Shown: positions 61,368 through 64,000 of the stretch, in pieces | How positions within the stretch are numbered: position 1 is the stretch's first letter | Layout: each line of letters opens with the position of its first letter | Assembly (NCBI RefSeq): GCF_049686335.1 | Contig: NZ_JBAVHX010000033.1 | Location: 124,001-188,000 of the forward strand | DNA: 64,000 bases | Source of the DNA: Buttiauxella sp049686335 | Lineage (GTDB): Bacteria > Pseudomonadota > Gammaproteobacteria > Enterobacterales > Enterobacteriaceae | Reading direction: 5' to 3' | Made by a program: the position numbers and the translations under genes | The notes under the pieces: model-generated | Database searches by the model: none | The model's input: only the letters and a program-made list of their open reading frames with translations | Told to the model about the DNA's origin: nothing

Positions 61368-63638
61368 TTACTCTTCGCTGTCACCCGCACTGGCACGCAG
61401 CGGGGAATCCACTTCTACGCGGTCGATGCGTTGTAAGCCTCGCATCAGCGTACCGCGACGACCGCGCTCACCAGTGATTTTCTGCAGCTCTTCCGGGCGA
61501 AGTTTAATTTTGCGTTTACCCACATGCAGCGTAACGGTGCTTTGTGGCGGCAGGACAAACAAATGCGCCAGTTTGTCTTCGCCTTTTGCCGCTTCCGCAG
61601 CAGGAATCGAGATAATTTTATTCCCTTTCCCTTTGGACAGTTGCGGTAAATCAGCGACCGGGAACATCAACATACGCCCGGCGGCGGTAATCGCCAGCAG
61701 CACATCATCTGCGCTTGAGATTTCCATCGGCGGCATCACTTTCGCGTTTTCCGGCAATGTAATCAGCGTTTTACCCGCACGGTTACGCGCAATTAAGTCA
61801 TTGAAGGTACAAACGAAACCATAACCTGCATCAGAAGCCATCAGCAATTTTTGGTCTTCTGGCGCCATTAACACATGCTCGACAACGGCACCCGGTGGCG
61901 GCGTGAGTTTGCCGGTCAGCGGCTCGCCCTGCCCACGTGCCGATGGCAACGTAATTGGGTCCAGCGCATAGCTGCGCCCGGTGGAGTCGATAAACGCCAC
62001 CGGCTGGTTACTCTTACCTTTGGCGGAGCCCAGGAAGCTATCGCCCGCTTTGTAGTTAAGCCCTTGCGCGTCAATATCATGGCCTTTGGCGCTACGCACC
62101 CAGCCCATTTGTGAAAGCACAATGGTGACCGGTTCAGACGGGGTCATATCATGTTCGCTCATGGCTTTCGCTTCGCCACGCTCACGCAATGGTGAACGGC
62201 GATCGTCGCCATAAGCATCTGAATCAGCCTGCAATTCTTTCTTAAGCAAGGTATTCATTTTGCGTTCAGACGCCAGAATGCCCTGCAACTGGTCACGTTC
62301 TTTTTCCAGTTCGCTCTGTTCGCCGCGAATCTTCATCTCTTCGAGTTTTGCCAAATGGCGCAATTTCAGCTCGAGGATAGATTCAGCCTGCGTTTCGCTT
62401 AACTCGAAGCGCGACATTAATACCGGCTTCGGCTCATCCTCGGTACGAATGATATGAATCACTTCGTCAATGTTGAGGAACGCCACCAGCAAACCTTCAA
62501 GGATATGCAGGCGTTTGAGCACTTTCTCCAGACGATAGCTCAGGCGACGGCGCACTGTTTCACGGCGATATACCAGCCATTCAGTCAGGATTTCCAGCAG
62601 GTTTTTCACCGACGGACGGTTATCCAGACCAATCATATTGAGGTTGATGCGATAGCTTTTCTCAAGATCGGTGGTGGCAAACAGGTGGTTCATCACCTGC
62701 TCGACGTCGATACGGTTGGAACGGGGAACAATCACCAGACGCGTCGGGTTTTCGTGGTTCGACTCATCGCGCAAGTCTTCAACCATTGGCAGCTTTTTAG
62801 CGCGCATTTGGCTGGCGATTTGCTCAAGTACACGAGCACCAGAAACCTGATGAGGCAACGCTGTAATAACCACATCGCCATCTTCTTTTTTCCATACAGC
62901 ACGCATGCGCACAGAGCCACGGCCATTCTGGTAGATTTTACGGATCTCATTACGTGGAGTAATAATTTCAGCTTCTGTTGGGTAATCCGGCCCCTGCACA
63001 ATATCCAGCAGCTCATCGAGCGTGGTTTTTGGCTGATCAATCAGGGTGATGGCGGCTTTCGCCACTTCACGCAAGTTATGCGGAGGAATGTCTGTTGCCA
63101 TCCCGACCGCGATGCCGGTGGTACCGTTGAGCAGGATATTCGGCAGACGCGCAGGCAACATTTTCGGCTCCTGCATGGTGCCGTCAAAGTTCGGCACGTA
63201 ATCGACCGTCCCCTGCCCTAACTCACCCAGCAAGACTTCTGCATATTTTGACAGACGCGATTCGGTATAACGCATCGCGGCGAAGGATTTCGGATCATCC
63301 GGCGCACCCCAGTTCCCCTGCCCGTCAACTAACGGATAGCGATAAGAGAACGGCTGCGCCATCAATACCATCGCTTCATAACAGGCACTGTCGCCGTGCG
63401 GATGGTATTTACCCAGAACGTCACCGACGGTACGGGCTGATTTTTTGAATTTAGCGCTGGCGCTTAATCCCAACTCTGACATCGCATAGACGATACGACG
63501 CTGTACCGGCTTTAACCCATCACCAATGAAAGGCAGGGCGCGGTCCATAATGACGTACATGGAATAGTTGAGATACGCATTTTCCGTGAATTCGTGCAGC
63601 GCAAGGCGTTCTGCACCATCATGAGTTAAATCACTCAT
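61368..63638 (-). CDS. parC: DNA topoisomerase IV subunit A ParC
   Basis: ParC is the DNA-cleaving subunit of topoisomerase IV that decatenates daughter chromosomes. The 756 residues (E. coli 752) have four extra residues near the N terminus (MSDLTHDGAERLA). The quinolone-resistance region HPHGDSACYEAM is wild type, with Ser84 and Glu88 corresponding to E. coli 80 and 84. The catalytic tyrosine is in AMRYTESRLS (Tyr124 here). The C-terminal beta-pinwheel repeats follow. Confidence 0.98.
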   Translation of the reverse strand: MSDLTHDGAERLALHEFTENAYLNYSMYVIMDRALPFIGDGLKPVQRRIVYAMSELGLSASAKFKKSARTVGDVLGKYHPHGDSACYEAMVLMAQPFSYRYPLVDGQGNWGAPDDPKSFAAMRYTESRLSKYAEVLLGELGQGTVDYVPNFDGTMQEPKMLPARLPNILLNGTTGIAVGMATDIPPHNLREVAKAAITLIDQPKTTLDELLDIVQGPDYPTEAEIITPRNEIRKIYQNGRGSVRMRAVWKKEDGDVVITALPHQVSGARVLEQIASQMRAKKLPMVEDLRDESNHENPTRLVIVPRSNRIDVEQVMNHLFATTDLEKSYRINLNMIGLDNRPSVKNLLEILTEWLVYRRETVRRRLSYRLEKVLKRLHILEGLLVAFLNIDEVIHIIRTEDEPKPVLMSRFELSETQAESILELKLRHLAKLEEMKIRGEQSELEKERDQLQGILASERKMNTLLKKELQADSDAYGDDRRSPLRERGEAKAMSEHDMTPSEPVTIVLSQMGWVRSAKGHDIDAQGLNYKAGDSFLGSAKGKSNQPVAFIDSTGRSYALDPITLPSARGQGEPLTGKLTPPPGAVVEHVLMAPEDQKLLMASDAGYGFVCTFNDLIARNRAGKTLITLPENAKVMPPMEISSADDVLLAITAAGRMLMFPVADLPQLSKGKGNKIISIPAAEAAKGEDKLAHLFVLPPQSTVTLHVGKRKIKLRPEELQKITGERGRRGTLMRGLQRIDRVEVDSPLRASAGDSEE

Positions 63639-63679
63639 TAATTATTCATCCTCAAACTGACGAGCCGAGTGTGGCCACA

Positions 63680-63802
63680 TACCTTAAATAATTCGAGATG
63701 CAGGCAGGCGGCAAACTCAGGGATCCTCAGGAGCTTACTTGAGTAAGTGACTGGGGTGAGTGAGTGCAGCCAATGCACATGCAGCTTGAAATATGACGGG
63801 TA
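63680..63802 (+). repeat. ERIC element 5
   Basis: About 123-bp ERIC copy with TACC...GGGTA ends and the core CCTCAGGAGCTTACTTGAGT and AAGTGACTGGGGTGAGTG. It lies just before parC, in the gap between ygiW and parC. Confidence 0.92.
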
Positions 63803-63891
63803 TAAACGGCGTAATTGGTGCCGATAGTACCCTATCTGGCAGTCGTAGTCACAGTTGAGTGAGTATCTTTGAGTGAAGTGGGGTGATATGA

Positions 63892-63915
63892 AATGAGCCG
63901 CGAAATGCGGCTCAT
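63892..63915 (-). terminator. Terminator after ygiW
   Basis: Stem AATGAGCCGC / GCGGCTCATT with a short loop, about 10 bases after the ygiW stop on the minus strand. It may also stop transcription from the other side. Confidence 0.7.
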
Positions 63916-63924
63916 TGGGGGAAA

Positions 63925-64000
63925 TTATTTAACTTTAGTAATTTGTTTTACGTCGATCTCAACAGAGTTCCAGTCCTTGTCCACTTCCCCTTGAATTTCA
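63925..64000 (-). CDS. ygiW: YgiW-type OB-fold stress protein, C-terminal end
   Basis: Partial: only the last 24 residues and the stop are inside the window. The end reads EIQGEVDKDWNSVEIDVKQI, nearly identical to the C terminus of E. coli YgiW, a periplasmic OB-fold protein linked to stress and the QseBC two-component locus. It is in the expected position after parC, although the mqsRA genes between them in E. coli are missing. Confidence 0.92.
   Translation of the reverse strand, partial: EIQGEVDKDWNSVEIDVKQITKVK

Noticed and set aside
61368..63638. Quinolone-resistance mutation in parC
   Set aside because: Ser84 and Glu88 (E. coli 80 and 84) are wild type, and no other resistance-region change was seen.

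Overview
The window is chromosomal DNA from a member of the Enterobacteriaceae. The division/cell-wall (dcw) cluster, leu and ilvIH operons, the mutY, speC, exbBD-metC and ftsP-plsC-parC blocks all have Escherichia coli gene order inside each block and nearly identical protein lengths. Five ERIC-type intergenic repeats also point to this family. A penicillin G acylase gene and base composition near 50% G+C by eye would fit a Kluyvera- or Buttiauxella-like genus, but the species cannot be fixed from this sequence.

Layout. (1) 1-11550, minus strand: the dcw cluster mraZ-rsmH-ftsL-ftsI-murE-murF-mraY-murD-ftsW-murG-murC (murC cut by the window edge), read from one promoter with MraZ boxes. These genes make lipid II and build the septum. 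(2) 12023-22328: cra, ilvIH, leuO and, divergently, leuL-leuABCD with its attenuator (sugar flux control and branched-chain amino acids). (3) 22428-30802: yggN, yggL, trmB, mutY, yggX, mltC, nupG, speC. In E. coli this block lies about 35 map minutes from leuD and is oppositely oriented, so the leuD-yggN junction marks a rearrangement. (4) 31228-31303: a tRNA-Phe gene. Its 3' end plus terminator is duplicated downstream, and a 113-bp MITE-like element sits in the second copy. (5) About 31700-49200: an accessory region holding a solute-binding protein/DUF2817/2OG-oxygenase/LysR group, a BluR-like regulator with YcgZ/AriR-type small proteins, a CsbD protein, a manganese catalase with a broken YciE/F-type gene before it, two small unknown pairs, penicillin G acylase, an HdeD-like membrane protein fused to a putative cysteine-hydrolase domain, a MepS-like endopeptidase and a FucR-like regulator. 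(6) 49254-64000: core genes again: exbD-exbB, metC, yghB, yqhC, yqhD, dkgA, ygiQ, ftsP, plsC, parC and the end of ygiW.

The accessory region reads as a stress, surface and scavenging island next to a tRNA gene. Several of its genes have homologues linked to general-stress or biofilm control (ycgZ/ariR/bluR, yjbJ, katN), and TTGTACA motifs occur near three of its promoters. Other notable structures are a 405-bp array of 36-bp palindromic units between ftsP and ygiQ, with a related element on the other side of ygiQ, and the ERIC copies, one of which contains the speC stop codon. I saw no CRISPR array, prophage structural genes, plasmid functions or complete insertion sequence.
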